DNA of 64,000 nt from Dichetophora obliterata. Taxonomy: Eukaryota; Arthropoda; Insecta; Diptera; Sciomyzidae. Below, one piece after another: positions 23,993-35,555 of the stretch (its first letter is position 1; each line of letters starts with the position of its first letter). The stretch covers positions 210,892,906 through 210,956,905 of the forward strand of contig OY986439.1 of assembly GCA_963920525.1 (NCBI GenBank), in the 5' to 3' direction. The notes beneath the pieces were generated by a model that saw nothing but the letters and a program-made list of their open reading frames with translations, was not told the origin of the DNA and did not search any database. Position numbers and translations under genes: made by a program.

Positions 23993-24913
23993 CAGGGTCC
24001 GCCATATAACTTTTTTTTTTCAACTAGTGCTTATTTCGTGAATGGTAACACTTAGCTCATGTCTGATTTGACAGATAATTAGTTTTATCCTTCCGCTGAA
24101 CGAATATGGTTGTGTATACGCTTGAACTACGCTGGGAAATATTGCGACATTACTTTGAAAATCATGATGCCGATTTTGCCAAAAAAATCATCTTTTCAGA
24201 TGAAGCTCATTTTGATCTTGGCGGTTATGTAAACAAGCAAAATTGTCGCATTTGGGGCACAGAAAACCCGCACGTATACATTGAAAAGACGCTGTATCCA
24301 AAACGAGTCACTGTTTGGTGCGGATTTTGGTCCAGAGGCATAATTGGGCCATTTTTCTTCGAAAATGAGCAAGGAGTGGCCGTTACATTCAATGGCGATC
24401 GTTATTGGGCCATGTTGAACGAATTTTTGTTCACAAAAATTGAAGAGGAGGATATTGGCACCATTTTGTTTCAACAGGACGGCGCTACGTGCCACACAGC
24501 CGAAGCTACACTCGATGTTTTGCACATTATTTTTGAAGATCCCATTATCAGCCGCAGAGCTGATGTCGTTTGGCCACCTCGGAGCTGCGATTTGACACAG
24601 TTGGACTATTATTTGTGGGGTGCCCTCAAAGATAAGTGTTACGTCGACAAGCCAGAGACAATTGACGCTTTAAAGGACAATATTTGTGAAGCCATTGGTG
24701 AAATACAGCTGCACACAATCGATAATGTGCTTAAAAATTGGACCGATCGTTTAGGCTACTGCATGGCCAGCCGAGGCAGCCATTTGAATAAAATTATTCT
24801 CCATTATTAACCGAAAGAATTGTACTTTCAAATAAAAAAAGAAATTTGAGAAAATATCCAGTAGTTTTTTTTATAGAATTTTCAAAAAAAAAAAGTTCTT
24901 TGGCGGACCCTGG
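23993..24913 (+). mobile_element. Mariner-superfamily element with an intact catalytic-domain ORF
   Basis: The ends CAGGGTCCGCCA and TGGCGGACCCTGG are inverted, and both are followed inward by an AAC(T)n/(A)nGTT run. TA flanks both sides (23991-23992, 24914-24915). The uninterrupted version of the site is visible in element E (GTGTGTAAATATTACTTATA at about 62036), which fixes both borders. Confidence 0.9.
24106..24810 (+). CDS. IS630/Tc1-mariner transposase lacking its DNA-binding domain
   Basis: An intact 234-residue frame from ATG. The catalytic RNase-H-like fold is complete: Asp32 in FSDEAHFDLGGYVNKQN, Asp125 in FQQDGATCHTA, and Asp162 in WPPRSCDLTQLDYYLWG, with 36 residues between the last two. 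Residues 1-20 (MVVYTLELRWEILRHYFENH) look like the normal N-terminus of the family. The next residue already belongs to the segment just before the first catalytic Asp, so the helix-turn-helix region of roughly 110-120 residues has been removed in frame. The protein could in principle fold but not bind its ends specifically. It may be a chance survivor of a recent deletion, or a trans-acting or repressor derivative. The sequence shows no host promoter. Confidence 0.85.
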   Translation: MVVYTLELRWEILRHYFENHDADFAKKIIFSDEAHFDLGGYVNKQNCRIWGTENPHVYIEKTLYPKRVTVWCGFWSRGIIGPFFFENEQGVAVTFNGDRYWAMLNEFLFTKIEEEDIGTILFQQDGATCHTAEATLDVLHIIFEDPIISRRADVVWPPRSCDLTQLDYYLWGALKDKCYVDKPETIDALKDNICEAIGEIQLHTIDNVLKNWTDRLGYCMASRGSHLNKIILHY

Positions 24914-25084
24914 TATTACTAATAACTGAGTCTATTCTACAAATTTTATTCGTAGTTTTCAACCAGGAATAGGATTCGTAGAATCGACGTTTATTAGTAT
25001 TCGTAAAAAAACAAATGTATAGTGACCGAATATATTTGATATATTTACGAATGATAATAATATCTTATAACGAAAAAAAATATT

Positions 25085-25155
25085 CTGTCTGATTTGGGGT
25101 TTTCCGTGGTTCTTTACATTACGGGCCACGCACTCTACCAGTAGGCTACAGCCAC
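25085..25155 (-). pseudogene. tRNA-derived body in element D, copy 1
   Basis: On the minus strand GTAGCCTACTGGTAGAGTGC is the A-box region and GGAAAACCCC sits where a B box should be, so the B box is decayed. It is the less conserved of two tandem copies about 110 bp apart. Confidence 0.5.
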
Positions 25156-25190
25156 TTTACAACCATACAGCAGAAGTAACTAGCAAAAAA

Positions 25191-25265
25191 ATTCTGTCTG
25201 AGCTCGGGTTTGAACCTCGGCTCTTTAGCTTACGGGCCACGCACTCTGCCAGTAGGCTACAATCA
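25191..25265 (-). pseudogene. tRNA-derived body in element D, copy 2
   Basis: On the minus strand GTAGCCTACTGGCAGAGTGC is followed by CGTGGCCCGTAAGCTAAAGA and GGTTCAAACCCGAGCTC. The A and B boxes are close to consensus. The same body occurs in elements E and I. Confidence 0.65.
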
Positions 25266-26152
25266 CTTTCCAATTATACATTTACTTATGTTCTGTAGAT
25301 GTTCGACAAACAATTCTGAACGATTTCGGTTTTCAATTTTCTTAACTCAACTAAAATTTCTGGTCAACCTACGAATTAACTGTTTCTACTAATATTATTT
25401 TTCATTCGTTAATAGTACGAAACCATTAGTAAATACGAAATTACGAAGTTATTTGAAGTTTACGAATATTATTATTTATATGTACACAACCATTCGTACA
25501 ATGTACTAATACGAATTGATTTATTTTTGTTAACGAATATCATTAGTATACAAATAAAATATATTAGTAGATACTACATCAGGTATTAGAAACATTTTAC
25601 GAATGAATTCGTAAAGACATCACAATACAAATACTTTGTATATTGTACGAATATTTGTAGAATGTACGAATATTTTTTTTACTAATATCATTCGTACAAA
25701 TTTTACTAATAAATTTTTTGAGTATAGAAATGTACCTTTTTAAAAATGTTGAGTTTGAGTACTTTTACGAAAAAAATTCCCAAAATTCCAAAACTTTAAA
25801 AAACAAACATCAAATGTAGTTGTGGCATAATTTTGAGCCATTTTGTATAAAAAATTAAGAAACTAAAATTAAAAATTTTAAAATCGGTAAAAAACATTAT
25901 AGCTGTTGAAACTTGACCCTTTTTTCAAAAATCCTCAAAGTGTCTGTTTCTGGCAAATATTTACACAGCATTTTATTGAAATACTGTCATATTTTAATAT
26001 TTGCTATTTTTTTTTAAAAATACAAAAAATCATATATTTCGTATATTCTGTCCACTTTGGATTGATCTTTAATAAAATATTTCATAATTTCTCATCTATT
26101 CGAATATTTTTAGGGAGATCGAGCAGATACTTTTGAAAATTAGAGCCACCTT

Positions 26153-26769
26153 AATAGATATATTCATTAAGGTGCCTCACGCTCCATTGAAGAAAAAAAA
26201 AGTTTTTCGGCAGAAATGCTCAAAATAATCCTTAGCTTATGTTATGATGTTTTCCCAAATATTTCGACTCTAGCGATAGCCATCCGTGAGCTGGAATGTT
26301 TTGAAATTACCTCTAAATATCGAGTTTTTTGTAAAAATGTTGGCTGGTAATTTTAAATTAAAAAAGGGTCCGAAATAGTAGTAATAAAAAAGATCTTCCA
26401 ATCTGTATCAAAACACATAAATTTTTTTGCACGTGAGCAAAGATAATGCGGATTTTCATAAATTTTTTTGAATATTTTTTATACTATTTTCACAACAATT
26501 CATTATTTTAATTCGATTCTCGTTTTCAAGATATCGTTGGAAAAGTTTTGATTGCTTGCATTGATTTCTGGTCTCGATATGCCTATAGAAAAAAATATAA
26601 GCTGGTATGGAGGCAAGCACGTCTCCTAACCTTCCGAGGCATGTTGCCGGCAGACATACAGCAGGGCTCCTTTTCCAACTGGGCTAGTTTCGTTTGTTGT
26701 GTATGTGTTATTTTTGTGTGAATGTATTTTTCACATGTGACGTAGGCTGCGCAGTAGATTTCCATTACT
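26153..26769. other. AT-rich intergenic DNA
   Basis: A second TTAAGGTGCCTCACGCTCCA word at 26168 follows the possible old host element. No gene is recognised. Confidence 0.35.
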
Positions 26770-27180
26770 GCTCACTTATGGCGGGATCTTAAGTATATTG
26801 TTCTTGCTTGTAATGTAGCATTAGATAAGGTACAAGAACATCTAGATAGTTTCTATATATGGCTGTGTGGTAATAAACTTAAACTTAATATGCGAAAAAC
26901 CAAATAAATGATTATAACCAGAAACTGTATAAGATATTAAGCAATAACTACCCAAGAATAAAAATTGATAATAAACTAAAATTTAATAAATATATAAGTA
27001 CCATATATTGGAAATGAAATAGCAAACAAAAATAAATTGGATTTATGCAAAGAACGTTAGAACGCATTGAAACTTAGTACCATGAACGCCAATTTCACTA
27101 CTTTTAAAAAATGTGTATGGCAAAAGTCTGAATTGTGCACTTATAAGCTACATATATATCGTTATAAAGATTGTTTAATC
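26770..27180 (+). pseudogene. Decayed LINE reverse-transcriptase fragment
   Basis: From about 26803 the plus strand reads ALDKVQEHLDSFYIWL then CGNKLKLNMRKTK, a stop, and MIITRN. The NKLKLN-x2-KTK-x-M signature lies after the catalytic core in Jockey/CR1-type LINE polymerases. It continues in shifted frames (KIDNKLKFNKYI, GNEIANKNKLDLCKERLERI) to about 27100. Frameshifts and stops make it clearly dead. The tail at 30085-30520 may come from the same family. Confidence 0.6.
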
Positions 27181-27289
27181 ACCTCTCTAATGATATGCAA
27201 TACATACATATCAAGCTCATATTTTTGATAAAAGGAGTTTTTCATAAGAAGTTGGTACCATCACTTAAATCCATACCAGGAGTTCAATT

Positions 27290-27450
27290 CGTTCATTGCA
27301 ATAGTACGAATTTAAAATTCGTGCCAAAAGCTAAATTCTGTTGTTGTGCGAAAAACAAGGCTGAATGATTTTGGTTTAAAATTTTTGTAATTCAACTAAT
27401 AATTCGTACGGTCAACCTACGAATGAATTGTTTCTACTAATATTATTTTA
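27290..27450. repeat. Fragment of the D/E element family
   Basis: CGGTCAACCTACGAATGAAT and TTGTTTCTACTAATATTATTTT at 27400-27450 match the interior of element D (25361-25405) and element E (62421-62460). The ends and the tRNA-like body are missing. Confidence 0.65.
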
Positions 27451-30084
27451 GCATTAATGCCGAGAGATGCATGCAGCATTGCTTCTAGGGGCACTTTATT
27501 TGGCAGACATGTATACCTTCTGCAAAAAAAAAGAACGAATTTAATTTAATACCAAAAGTTAAATTCGTACTTTGCTAACAGAACGAATTTAATTTCCTTC
27601 TAAAATTTAAATTCGTACTTTTTGCAAAGTACGAATTTAACTTTGTGCGGATCAAACACTGTTCGTTAGTGGTTTTGAAATTTGCAATTCGAACAGATAA
27701 CAGCTGTTGAACTGGCGAACGAAGCCGTAACAGAGTAACATTTGTGCAGTTTGCATCCCTAACGATCAATGAAATGGCGAATTCAAACGTCAAAATCACA
27801 CGAATACTCAAATGCTATCGTTGTGTTGTGTTCGTTGAATTAAATTGTTCAAAAAATGGATAGTTCTGCAAAAAAAAAAAAGTCGCAAAAAATCTCGCAT
27901 CCTGCGCCTGTGCTGAGGGTGCACAGGCGCAGTTCACCATTCGCGTTCACCAGCCTGCTCAAAATCAAAAAATGCTAAAGCTGCATACATTTTTTTTAAA
28001 CACTTAACACTTCAATGTTACTTTATTATTGAACACTTGCTCAATAGTTATAGTTTATTTAGAACACAATCACAACGAAAACAAATAAGCAAATTACTTT
28101 GTTGTTCAAAATAAGTTGACTGAATAAAAACAAAACAGCTGTTCACATAAATAAACCAAACAACGGCGTTGCCAGCAAACAATAAACGAAGCAAAATTCT
28201 TAAAAAATCTTTAAATTAAATAGACAAAAACAGAAAACTTCTGAAATGTTTGATCTGGCATTGCCGCATTTGACAACTGCTTCTGTATAACAGTTTGAAT
28301 GACACAAAGAAGTAAAATATAAGGAAGTGGTGTAATAGCAGAAAAGTGTGGTATTTTCTATATTGGTGTTGGTTCACACAATTTTACAAACAGTTTTACA
28401 GAAACAATCACAAAGGGCCGTATTCGGTAGTATCGTAAAGAAGGCCCAAACTGTTAAAGTTTGTTCTAATGCATTAAAATTTTAGAAACATTTCAAGAAT
28501 AGCAACAACTCTAATTATTTAAAAAATTTTTGATCGCTCGCAATTGGCTTAGAAGTTATAGGCATCCAACGTTGGAAAAAGTGGACTAAAAATTTAGCTG
28601 ATTTTTTAAGTTATCCAACAAAACTAAACTTTATGGGTATCAAAAGAGAGATAATACAAGTATCTATTCAACAAGATATCAAACATAAAAATACATGCAT
28701 TTAAGATACAACCCTTTTTTTACTTAAAATCGCGAGGTTTTTCCAAATTTAATAAAAAAAAAATAAAGGTATCAAAAGGAGGCCTTCGGATGCTGCTTAG
28801 GGTTTACAAACCTCAGTAAGTACCACACAGGCTTCTCTGTCTACAGCAGTTCTGAATGTAGTTATCTTTTTAATAATTCTCTTTTTAATGTATTGCTTTC
28901 GTAAAAGAGAAACCACTAGTCTTTCAGACAAATTCTAATTATAAAAAATTATATCTTAATGAATTCTTATGGAATTCTATATTTGACACATCGTTGAATA
29001 GATACGCACATTATCTTTGTTTTAATACCCATAAAACTTAGTTTTGTTGAAAAACAAGAAAAACTGCAAGATTTTTAGGTAATTTTTTTATATTTGAAGG
29101 CCTATAAATTCTAAACTTCAGCTTTAATTACAAATTAAATTAGGTTAATTTTTTAAAATCCTTACTTTTTTGGGTGTTTCTGCCTAGTTGTTGTGTAAAA
29201 ATCAGAAAAATTTAACAAACAGGTACTAATTCTGATTCACTATGCTGAAAACAAGAGCGCCCCAAACATGTATTCAACTGCGAAAAATGACTGCGCCCCT
29301 GAAGCAGTGTTTGTGTTTTGACAGATGTGGTTTGATCAAACTGGTGGAAAATCGACGGGGTCTAAATTGCATTTTTAAACCATTTTTAATAAGAAATATA
29401 TACATTTCTAACACAAATAAGTTAAAAAAATATCGTTAGAAACTAAATAAAGCACTTTTGTTAAAAGAATTTAAACCGTATGGACATATTTACCTGTGGA
29501 ACGAATGCGCATTGTTTTTAAGTTTTCTGGAACTTTTACAATTCTTAACCGCACAACTCATATTGCATTTGTTTTAGTGGTTTTTTTCTTTAATTTTGTT
29601 GCTTTTTAAGCAGTGAAAAATGCTTAAAATTGAATTATATTCAACTATTTTGCTGAGGAGTCTTCCAATCAGATGCCAGGGTTCTCAAAAATGTCAAAAA
29701 ACACACTCTTTCTCGCTCGCACAATTTACGAATGGTGCGACAGTTCACGTACAGTGTATGTGTAAGCAACACCATTTCCTTATATTTTACTTCTTTGGTA
29801 TGACATAAGAAGCGTAAGCATGTCGTAAGAGTTATCAAGTAGCTTCGTTATGGATACAAATTTCCATTTGCTTACAGCATCGTTCGCATAGCATTCGATT
29901 GTTGAATGCTTCGTTAGGCATACAAAGTAAGGCCATAAGTTAGAGTCGGATAGACGAATTTATCTTCACGCACTTCAAAAACTACAGAATAGCGTAATGA
30001 GATCTATACTTAAGAAACGTAGAGTGCTAAATAAAGTGCTAAATTTGTAAGATTGCCTTAGTATAAAACAATTTTTTTTTATCA
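27451..30084. other. Unassigned AT-rich DNA
   Basis: 27480-27850 contains repeated GAATTTAA(C/A)TT(C/T)GT(A/G)C words in both orientations, an old palindromic repeat. The word GGGTTCTCAAAAATGTC at about 29680 looks like a transposon end without a partner. No coding signature was recognised. Confidence 0.35.
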
Positions 30085-30520
30085 TACAGTGAAATTTATT
30101 TTTATATTAAACATGGTAAATTACCAGATTATTTAAGAAACAACATTAGATACGTAAATGTGATTCATTTCATAGAAACAACAAGTGGAAATGATCGTAT
30201 ATTGTCAATGTTTAGAACTGAAGCAGATAAAAGAAATATATGTTATAAAGCGGCAGTCATTGATCACCTTCAGCAAGTTTTCTACAAAAATTTAAACTAT
30301 ATTAATCAAGTCAAAAAGCGTGCAACAGATTTTTGTTGCTCTCCCATTCAGTATGGAATGAGATAGAGCACAAAAACGTCACATAAAAAAATTGCAAAAC
30401 TTGCTGAAGGTGGTTAGTGAATCAAACTTTATGGCTTAAAAAGTTTTGACAAATTGCCCGATGATATAAAGAGTTGTAAAAATGTACTCTTATTTACATC
30501 TAAATAAAACACTTGTTGTA
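30085..30520 (+). pseudogene. LINE C-terminal tail split by a foldback MITE
   Basis: The plus-strand frame reads HGKLPDYLRNNIRYVNVIHF and on to NICYKAAV at about 30257. After the MITE it resumes as LYGLKSFDKLPDDIKSCKNV and ends LLFTSK and a stop near 30508. The LPDYL...VN-x-IH...SLPDDIK pattern is the usual end of Jockey/CR1-like LINE polymerases. Only this tail remains. Confidence 0.6.
30258..30419. mobile_element. Small foldback MITE inside the LINE tail
   Basis: CACCTTCAGCAAGTTTT (30265-30281) and its exact inverse (30396-30412) bracket 114 bp that is itself partly palindromic around CTCCCATTC-agtat-GGAATGAGAT. Weaker pairing extends to CATTGAT/GTTAGTG outside. It interrupts the LINE reading frame, which shows that it inserted. 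Confidence 0.75.
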
Positions 30521-30587
30521 AAAATTTAGTTATAAGATAAATTATAAACACACAGTTATGTTATTTCAATCTAAGCTTAAATCAATA

Positions 30588-31649
30588 CACGTTTAGAAAT
30601 CTTGTACCAAAATTAAAAATTTTCTGAACTACATATAAGTTCACAGCAGCTTTAATTTTAAATCTAGTATTTGTAAAATACTAAAATATGATTTTAATAC
30701 AGCTTTGGTGTTAAATTTAGTACAGGTTAAGATTAAAATATTAAAAAAAAACACCGTAAGATTCGAACCCACGACATCCAGCTTGTAAGTTCATTAGTCT
30801 AACCACTGGGCTATTGCGCTATACGTAACAAAAGCAATAAACAAACATATGAACCTAATGGCCTAATATTGAGTCTAAGCATTGCCAGGCTAACTTTTTA
30901 CGGGTCCAAATCCAAATTGGAGTAGAATCCAACTGTACTAGAATTTAGTCTAAATTGCATTAACCCTTTCAATGGCTAGATTAAACTAAGAACAAAATAA
31001 TTTTTTTTTGAGGTTATATTCCTATTATTTAGTTCCTAAAAAGATGAATAAACATACCTCTGATTTTTACCTGCGCTACTTACGTTTTGCAAGCTTGTTC
31101 AAAGGAAAAAAATTGTTTGCTACTGTTTGGCTCAAACTTTTTTTAATCCCTTGAAGATTTTTCAACCCTTTATATCTTTGTTTTTTAGGTCCTCTTAATA
31201 TTGTTATCATTAAAGCCATAAAAAGATAAAAAACATATATTTGATTTTTGTCCGGTTGATTTTTTCTCATAAAATAGTTAAAAAAAAATGTTTTTCTTTT
31301 CTTCGGCACAAAGTCGTAAATCAAACTGGATTTATTGACAATATCTCTCTAAATTTATTTTTATACTATTGGTTCATTTTTTTTTTTCATAGTACCAAAT
31401 GATTTGATTTTAAAAAAAGCATTGCAAAATAAAAATAAAAATTACTTTCTGACGTGTCCAATATATTGGGCAAATCCACTAAAAGGGTTAAAAACAAAAC
31501 ATAATACAGAATTGTTCTCAAGTTTTAACCAAAATGCTAAAAATAATTCTGTTATATTTCTTTTGTACTTAAATTTAAAACAAAAAGCTAAAATTGAAGC
31601 TGTAATATTTCTTTGGTTTAAATTTTAGTACAGTAGATTTTTAAACGTG
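30588..31649. mobile_element. TIR element G with one tRNA-like body
   Basis: The ends CACGTTTAGAAATCTTGTAC and the inverse GATTTTTAAACGTG are each flanked by TA (30586-30587, 31650-31651). The length is 1,062 bp. Subterminal AAAATTAAAAATTTT and GTTTAAATTTTAGTAC continue the inverse pairing. No transposase is present. Confidence 0.75.
30754..30825 (-). pseudogene. tRNA-derived body in element G
   Basis: On the minus strand TAGCCCAGTGGTTAGA is a near-perfect A box and GTGGGTTCGAATCTTAC carries a near-perfect B box. The acceptor arm does not pair. The body differs clearly from those in A/B and D/E/I, suggesting a separate tRNA origin. Confidence 0.7.
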
Positions 31650-31651
31650 TA

Positions 31652-33609
31652 GATGCTGTAATAAATTAATAAATAAAAACGTGTAGTTTTTTTCTTAAAA
31701 CTTTATCATAGATATAGATATCACTTCAACTCGAAACTATTTTTAAAATGTTGTCATGCAAAACCTTCAGCTGCAAACGAAACCAACCAGCAATTGCTGC
31801 AATTTCGGGTTAACCAATATTTAAACCACATTTAAACACAATATATGCTGAAATTGACAACGTCTTCTTGCAACCTTGTTGTAGATGCAGCAGCTAAAGC
31901 AGCTGCGATAAACATATCAGAGTTTTCCCAGACACATCAGCGTCAAAAGACAAACATTTGACATTTGATCGCTTTGGCAACACTTGTAACACTTAGCAGA
32001 GCATACAGACATACAGACAAACACCTTCATATGTTACACCCGCATACATACATTGTGACGATATATTAAATACATTGCAAGCTGCCTTCAGATATTTTGC
32101 CAAAATCAAATCGAAAAATCGAAAATTACATTTACAACATTGCTCGGCTTGCTTGGTTAGCTTATGTTGCAGCCCTGACAACAATTTTGGCAGATATCTC
32201 GAATCGACAGCATCGACACAAATACCGATGCATATATGTTTAGTATAGGAAATATATTGAAGCGGATGTTGTGGCAGAGCAGCAAGGGTTGCAAGCGTTA
32301 AGCGTTGTGCAAAATTTTGCGCAAATATTTGAAGGCAGGAAGTGATCCAGTCTGTCCGTCTGTGTGTATGTGTGTGTGATTTTCTATGCAGTGTATGTTT
32401 GCAGCTAGGTGTGGGGTGTTTGTGTGGTTTCTAATGTTTTGCTGCCAAATGGTGCGTTCCACTAAAGCACACATCTACACATCTGCACTTCTGCACCCAT
32501 GCAAAGAAGTGTTGCCCTTAATTGGCACCAATAACAAACAGGGTGTCGCTGCACTTTGAGGTAGGAGTGCAAACATATTGTGATCGTTGTTAGTGTCATG
32601 TGTCAAATATTGACAGTTAGCTAGTGTCGCAATTTTCAACTCACATGCGATATGAGTTATACTGTTCAATTAAAGCTGCTGCTCGGTGCAAAAGCGTGCT
32701 GTGCAAAACGACCGTACTTTAGTTATAGTTATAGAAGCAGTGCAATTTTACATGTTATAATGATGAAATCACTTTTAATGATAAACATGTATCTAAACCT
32801 TTTTCCTTATTGCAAATTTGCACAAACAGTCAGATTAGCACATTCATTCGTCTGCAACAACATTTTCAACATTAGCTTATTTGCCAAAAAAAAAACTACT
32901 TACTTATCACATTCTTTTTCTCATCGCGAAAACCTTAAATCTTTTGCCACCAAATCAAATTTCAATTTCTTATTGTTGCCGGCTGCTTTAGCGAATCACA
33001 ACCCATTAATCATTTTTAACGCTGCCAACTGCAATAATGCGCCACATTCAATTGACAGCAAGTTAGGGATTTACATAGTTGGCTTTTTTCTCAACCACTT
33101 TCTACTACTTGCTTCGTTTTTTTTTTGTGTGATTTTTTATAAATGCTTCAAGTCGCGGTTTTATGCAAATTTTTATATAAATCGCAATTTCATTTTTTTT
33201 TTCTCTCGACTGTTGCTAAAAGCATTGATAAATCATAGCATTTAAGATTTATTGTCAACCTCTTAGACTCCCACCAACACCAAATCAAAAACTGGGAAAA
33301 GCATGCAAGAAGCTACCCTAGTAGCGTAGATTTTAGTCAAAGAAATGCCTTCTAGTTTTGGACGCTAATATAAGTTTTATTCTTCTATGGAGAAACTCTT
33401 CGAAAGAACAAAATTTAAAGAAAATTAGCTGTTGCTGCTAAAGCAAAAAATGCTAACGAAATACATCGTGGTATCAAGTAAAGGCATTTTCAATGATGCA
33501 TTAAGAATAGCAACACAGTATCAAGAATTATTTTTGAATTTTTAAGAAAAAACAAACAATTTTAGAAATAGAGTGTTACACACATCATGGTTTAAGAAAA
33601 AAAAGCTGA
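31652..33609. other. Unique-looking DNA, no accepted gene
   Basis: 31730-33250 is more GC-balanced. A 197-codon frame from an ATG at 32652 to 33245 (+) is long for AT-rich DNA, but it is rich in F/L/N/S/K, has no domain, and starts in an arbitrary context. I treat it as chance. Confidence 0.35.
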
Positions 33610-33920
33610 TGTACAGAGCCACTTGATATTCCTACGTCTGTAGCTATCTCACGCACTTTCACTTTCGGATTGTCCAATGCGAATATTTATGGAGATTTTC
33701 TTTTGTTTCTTTCGCACTTTTGTTACTCAAAAAGTAATGCTTAATCAAGGCACGAAAAACTTTTTTATCCATTTTTATAACTATATCACAATTTATTTAA
33801 TTTAGAACACTGTAACGTCACTATTCATTGAAAGATCAATCTGGCATTTATAGTGTATTTATGTTAAGGCTGCCACCGGCCAAAAAGGCCATGTATTTTA
33901 AGAGTGGTGGTGCCGTCACT
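33610..33920 (-). mobile_element. Partial second copy of the 14-16.5 kb mariner
   Basis: TCTCGCACTTTCACTTTC, TTTTCTTTTGTTTCTTTCGC and TTTAGAACACTGTAACGTCA match 16130-16540 in the same orientation with scattered differences. Only the N-terminal coding end and terminal non-coding part are kept. Similarity stops near 33920. Confidence 0.75.
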
Positions 33921-34004
33921 TGCCAAAGTGTCTCTTTTTTTCTCCACCAACATTTTCCATCTCCAAACCTGCAGAACGAACCCATACCAGATTTATTTAT
34001 ATTA

Positions 34005-35555
34005 TTAATTTTATTTTTATTTTTATTTTTATTTTTATTTTTATTTTTATTTTTATTTTTATTTTTATTTTTATTTTTATTTTTATTTTTATTTTTATTT
34101 TTATTTTTATTTTTATTTTTATTTTTATTTTTATTTTTATTTTTATTTTTATTTTTATTTTTATTTTTATTTTTATTTTTATTTTTATTTTTATTTTTAT
34201 TTTTATTTTTATTTTTATTTTTATTTTTATTTTTATTTTTATTTTTATTTTTATTTTTATTTTTATTTTTATTTTTATTTTTATTTTTATTTTTATTTTT
34301 ATTTTTATTTTTATTTTTATTTTTATTTTTATTTTTATTTTTATTTTTATTTTTATTTTTATTTTTATTTTTATTTTTATTTTTATTTTTATTTTTATTT
34401 TTATTTTTATTTTTATTTTTATTTTTATTTTTATTTTTATTTTTATTTTTATTTTTATTTTTATTTTTATTTTTATTTTTATTTTTATTTTTATTTTTAT
34501 TTTTATTTTTATTTTTATTTTTATTTTTATTTTTATTTTTATTTTTATTTTTATTTTTATTTTTATTTTTATTTTTATTTTTATTTTTATTTTTATTTTT
34601 ATTTTTATTTTTATTTTTATTTTTATTTTTATTTTTATTTTTATTTTTATTTTTATTTTTATTTTTATTTTTATTTTTATTTTTATTTTTATTTTTATTT
34701 TTATTTTTATTTTTATTTTTATTTTTATTTTTATTTTTATTTTTATTTTTATTTTTATTTTTATTTTTATTTTTATTTTTATTTTTATTTTTATTTTTAT
34801 TTTTATTTTTATTTTTATTTTTATTTTTATTTTTATTTTTATTTTTATTTTTATTTTTATTTTTATTTTTATTTTTATTTTTATTTTTATTTTTATTTTT
34901 ATTTTTATTTTTATTTTTATTTTTATTTTTATTTTTATTTTTATTTTTATTTTTATTTTTATTTTTATTTTTATTTTTATTTTTATTTTTATTTTTATTT
35001 TTATTTTTATTTTTATTTTTATTTTTATTTTTATTTTTATTTTTATTTTTATTTTTATTTTTATTTTTATTTTTATTTTTATTTTTATTTTTATTTTTAT
35101 TTTTATTTTTATTTTTATTTTTATTTTTATTTTTATTTTTATTTTTATTTTTATTTTTATTTTTATTTTTATTTTTATTTTTATTTTTATTTTTATTTTT
35201 ATTTTTATTTTTATTTTTATTTTTATTTTTATTTTTATTTTTATTTTTATTTTTATTTTTATTTTTATTTTTATTTTTATTTTTATTTTTATTTTTATTT
35301 TTATTTTTATTTTTATTTTTATTTTTATTTTTATTTTTATTTTTATTTTTATTTTTATATTTATTTTTATTTTTATTTTTATTTTTATTTTTATTTTTAT
35401 TTTTATTTTTATTTTTATTTTTATTTTTATTTTTATTTTTATTTTTATTTTTATTTTTATTTTTATTTTTATTTTTATTTCTATTTTTATTTTTATTTTT
35501 ATTTTTATTTTTATTCGTATTTTTATTTTTATTTTTATTCGTATTTTTATTGAAG
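34005..35555. repeat. Giant hexanucleotide array (ATTTTT)n, about 1.55 kb
   Basis: About 255 copies of ATTTTT in perfect phase. The only interruptions I saw are near the right end (TATATTT at about 35358, TTTCTAT at about 35480, TTCGTA at about 35515 and 35540). The left 1.3 kb is uniform. The long LFLFLF and FIFIFI frames here are translations of the repeat, not proteins. Confidence 0.97.

Larger units (their letters stand above)
23967..25724. mobile_element. TIR element D, tRNA-bearing, interrupted by a mariner-superfamily element
   Basis: The left end CAATCAAAAATATTTGTGTG and the right end AATTTTTTGAGTA are flanked by TA. It aligns throughout with element E at 62010-63167: GATTTTATTCGTAGTTTTCA-type left part, tRNA-like body, GGTCAACCTACGAATTAACT, and a right part rich in TTACGAATATT. 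Without the 923 bp nested at 23993-24915 it is about 835 bp. The left tip is degenerate compared with E. Confidence 0.75.
22331..26152. mobile_element. Possible old host element with GGTGGC ends
   Basis: TATTAAGGTGGC at about 22328 and GCCACCTTAATA at about 26141-26152 are inverse. With the hAT MITE and element D removed, about 1.4 kb of AT-rich non-coding DNA remains between them. The termini are short, so this is a tentative call. TTAA or TA could be the duplication. Confidence 0.3.

Noticed and set aside
32652..33245. 197-codon ORF on the plus strand
   Set aside because: Low-complexity F/L/N/K/S composition, no domain, no splice or promoter context. Plausible by chance in AT-rich DNA.
34005..35555. 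Telomeric repeat
   Set aside because: ATTTTT is not an insect telomere unit (TTAGG), and flies use retrotransposons or satellites at telomeres. The array is internal.
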